Below the pieces are notes generated by a model. It did no database searches and was not told the origin of the DNA. It saw only the letters and a program-made list of their open reading frames with translations. Positions 62,152-64,000 of a stretch of 64,000 nt of DNA are shown here, in pieces; the stretch's first letter is position 1; each line of letters starts with the position of its first letter. This DNA is from Microbacterium esteraromaticum. GTDB lineage: Bacteria > Actinomycetota > Actinomycetes > Actinomycetales > Microbacteriaceae. The stretch is taken from the NCBI RefSeq assembly GCF_014084045.1, contig NZ_CP043732.1, positions 1,922,001-1,986,000 on the forward strand, read 5' to 3'. A program made the position numbers and the translations under genes.

Positions 62152-63719
62152 AGCGGCACTGGCTGGGCATCGTGCTGCTCACGGTGCTGGGCCTGGGGGC
62201 CGGTTTCGGGTGGGCTGCCATGCAGACCCCGGTCTACAACGCGGACGCCAGTGGTGTCGTGACGGTCAAGCCCGTCCCAGGAGAGGAGATCACCGCCGGG
62301 GCGAACGACCTGATCACCAAGAACAAGGTCCCCACCTACCTCGAGATGGCGACCTGGCGCAACGTCGCCGAGAAGGCGGCGATCGAGCTCGGACTCGAGG
62401 TGAAGCCGGAGGACCTCGTCGCCCGCATCGCGGCCGACAATCCCGATGGCACTCCGATCATCAAGATCACCGCGGCCGCCGCGTCTCCCGAGGCCGCCCG
62501 CGATCTCGCAGAGGCATGGGTGAACGGACTCACCGCGACGATCGACGAGCGTGAGGGCGATGGCTCGCCCGGATCTGCTCCTGTCACCGTCGAGCTCGCT
62601 GAGTCGGCCGCGCTCCCGAGCGCGCCGTCTTTCCCCGACAAGCGCATGGCGCTGCTGGTCGGCGGCGTGCTCGGCCTCGGCATGGGCATCGCGTTCGCGC
62701 TGGTGCGCGCCGTGTCCGACCGCCGTGTGCGCGCCAGCGACGACGTCGAGCAGCGACTCGGCACGTCTGTCGTCGGCATCCTGCCCGCCGCCGACGAGGT
62801 GCAGGACGGCCATCGTCTGCTGACCGACGACCAGACCGGCACGAAGTCGAGCTATGCGCTGCGCGAGGCGCTGCGCGTGATCCGCACCAACCTGCAGTTC
62901 ATGGACGTCGACAACCCGCCGCGCGTCATCGTGGTCAGCAGTGCGGTGCCTGGCGAGGGCAAGTCGACCGTCGCCGCGAATCTCGCAGCCACCCTCGCGG
63001 CGAACGGCGCCCCCGTCGTGCTCGTCGACGGCGACCTGCGCCGGCCGACGGTGGCGAAGACCGCCGGCGTGGATGCTCCCGCCGGCCTCACCGATGTCCT
63101 CGCCGGCCGCGCCGCACTCGCCGAGGTGCTGCAGCGCACGCCGCACGCGCACAGCCTCGCCGTGCTCACCGCGGGGACCATCCCGCCGAACCCCAGCGAG
63201 GTGCTCGGATCGGCGCGCATGAAGTCCCTGCTCGACGAGCTCGCTCAGCACGCCACCGTGATCGTCGACGCTCCGCCGCTGCTGGCGGTCACAGATGGGG
63301 CCGTGCTCGCACATCAGGCCGACGGCGTGCTACTCGTCGTGTCGGTCGGCAAGACCACGTACGACCTCGTCGAGAAGGCGCGCGACGCACTGCACAAGGT
63401 GCACGGTCGGGTGCTCGGCATCGTGCTCAATCGTGCGCCGCTGACCGGGGCGGAGTCGTCGGTCTACACCTACGAGTACACACCGGCCAAAGCACCGAAG
63501 GCGCGCACGCGGCGCGCCAGGCAGGCCGCCACGCCCGCGGGAGGGGCGGCCACGACCGCCGCCTCCGAGGCTCCGGCAGCCGACGACACGCGCACCCGCG
63601 TGAATCCCGTCGCGGCGCCGGCACCCGCGGACTCCGACGACTTCGACGAGCTGCTGCGGGGTGCGACCGTCGAGGTGCCGCCGCGCCGGTCCGCGCCGCG
63701 CAATGCCAAGAAGCAGTGA
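62121..63719 (+). CDS. Wzz/BY-kinase: polysaccharide biosynthesis tyrosine autokinase
   Basis: A 532-residue protein from ATG 62121. The Wzz region starts LRDYANALKRHWLGIVLL (first helix about 14-34); the second helix lies near 177-197. The kinase domain has Walker A SAVPGEGKST (Lys281), Walker A' LVDGDLRRPT and Walker B VIVDAPPLLAV. Tyrosines in SVYTYEYTPAK follow it. The C-terminal 70 residues are alanine- and proline-rich and end with a basic tail. It resembles the kinase at 31997 in plan but has a shorter tyrosine cluster. Confidence 0.93.
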   Translation: MELRDYANALKRHWLGIVLLTVLGLGAGFGWAAMQTPVYNADASGVVTVKPVPGEEITAGANDLITKNKVPTYLEMATWRNVAEKAAIELGLEVKPEDLVARIAADNPDGTPIIKITAAAASPEAARDLAEAWVNGLTATIDEREGDGSPGSAPVTVELAESAALPSAPSFPDKRMALLVGGVLGLGMGIAFALVRAVSDRRVRASDDVEQRLGTSVVGILPAADEVQDGHRLLTDDQTGTKSSYALREALRVIRTNLQFMDVDNPPRVIVVSSAVPGEGKSTVAANLAATLAANGAPVVLVDGDLRRPTVAKTAGVDAPAGLTDVLAGRAALAEVLQRTPHAHSLAVLTAGTIPPNPSEVLGSARMKSLLDELAQHATVIVDAPPLLAVTDGAVLAHQADGVLLVVSVGKTTYDLVEKARDALHKVHGRVLGIVLNRAPLTGAESSVYTYEYTPAKAPKARTRRARQAATPAGGAATTAASEAPAADDTRTRVNPVAAPAPADSDDFDELLRGATVEVPPRRSAPRNAKKQ

Positions 63720-64000
63720 CGCGAGAGCGCCCCGCCGCATCGCACTGATCACGTCGTCATTCGCCCCGCACGTGGGCGGGGTCGAGGAGCACGTCGCTCA
63801 GATCGCGCTGCAGCTGCAGTCGCGCGGCCACACCGTCGAGGTGTGGACCGTCGACCGCGGCGAGCTCCCGGATGCCCCGTTCACGGCACGCGACGGCAGC
63901 GAGATCGCGGTGCGCTACCTGCCGGCCCCGCTTCCCGCCCGCGACCTCGGAGCGCTGCTGCGCTTCGGCCTGCGCATCGTGCCGGCGTGGGCGCGATGGG
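63703..64000 (+). CDS. Glycosyltransferase family 4 (3'-truncated by the window)
   Basis: An open frame from ATG 63703, overlapping the kinase gene by 17 bases, to the window end (99 codons). It reads IALITSSFAPHVGGVEEHVAQIALQLQSRGHTVEVWTV, the N-terminal domain of GT-B/GT4 glycosyltransferases (the SxxFxPxxGGVExH loop). The donor domain lies beyond the window. It continues the second polysaccharide operon. Confidence 0.85.
   Translation, partial: MPRSSDARAPRRIALITSSFAPHVGGVEEHVAQIALQLQSRGHTVEVWTVDRGELPDAPFTARDGSEIAVRYLPAPLPARDLGALLRFGLRIVPAWARW

Noticed and set aside
1..64000. CRISPR arrays, prophage genes or complete insertion sequences
   Set aside because: No regularly spaced direct repeats, no cas-like genes, no transposase, integrase or phage structural genes were found among the supported genes.

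Overview
The window is high-GC DNA with GTG/ATG starts, tightly coupled genes, many apparently leaderless promoters, PASTA and Tat-exported surface proteins, and an rplM-rpsI-glmM block. Together these point to an actinobacterium of the family Microbacteriaceae, most like Microbacterium. That placement is an inference from gene content and style; no database search was possible.

Layout. (1) 1-10119 is a carbohydrate or ribosyl-compound uptake and catabolism locus. It holds a nucleoside phosphorylase (cut by the window edge), an ABC importer (binding lipoprotein and two permeases), an ADP-ribosylglycohydrolase-family enzyme, a YjbQ-family protein, a PfkB kinase and a SIS-domain protein. The last six of these are chained by overlapping stop/start codons. 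A GntR/UTRA regulator and a ribokinase follow. Nearly identical GTTATAA...ACAAC inverted repeats lie at the binding-protein promoter and at the gntR promoter, so one regulator probably controls both. (2) 10172-20162 is mixed chromosomal content: ankyrin lipoprotein, FBP-domain protein, enoyl-CoA hydratase, membrane protein, inositol monophosphatase, M23 peptidase, tRNA-Thr and tRNA-Met, a gene remnant beside the tRNAs, a PASTA protein, a CDF transporter with a small lipoprotein, and TetR with an SDR oxidoreductase. (3) 20248-25932 is a JetA-JetB-JetC (MksF-MksE-MksB-like) SMC operon of the Wadjet type with no JetD nuclease beside it. jetB carries two in-frame copies of a palindromic repeat, and a third copy follows jetC. 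(4) truA and an endonuclease/exonuclease/phosphatase-family gene follow.

(5) 27672-50754 is a large cell-surface polysaccharide locus: PqqD-like and HPr-kinase-like proteins, several glycosyltransferases, acyltransferases (one frameshifted), a Wzz/BY-kinase, a sugar epimerase, a hexapeptide acyltransferase, a four-part CBS-NeuB-SAF-isomerase-like fusion, a nucleotidyltransferase-fold protein, a Wzy-like polymerase, a Wzx-like flippase, and a pyruvyltransferase divergent from an FrhB-like Fe-S protein. Parts look AT-richer than the surroundings and transcription direction switches often, which suggests a variable, partly acquired locus. (6) 51125-57501 holds three Tat-exported surface proteins around the housekeeping block rplM-rpsI-glmM. 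(7) 57650-64000 begins a second polysaccharide locus: VanZ-like protein, UDP-glucose dehydrogenase, acyltransferase, O-antigen ligase/polymerase, second BY-kinase and a glycosyltransferase cut by the window end.

The items most worth following up are the JetABC operon lacking JetD with protein-coding palindromic repeats, the NeuB fusion enzyme, the ribosyl-compound operon with its paired operators, and the PqqD/HprK-like pair inside a polysaccharide locus. No CRISPR array, intact insertion sequence or prophage was seen.
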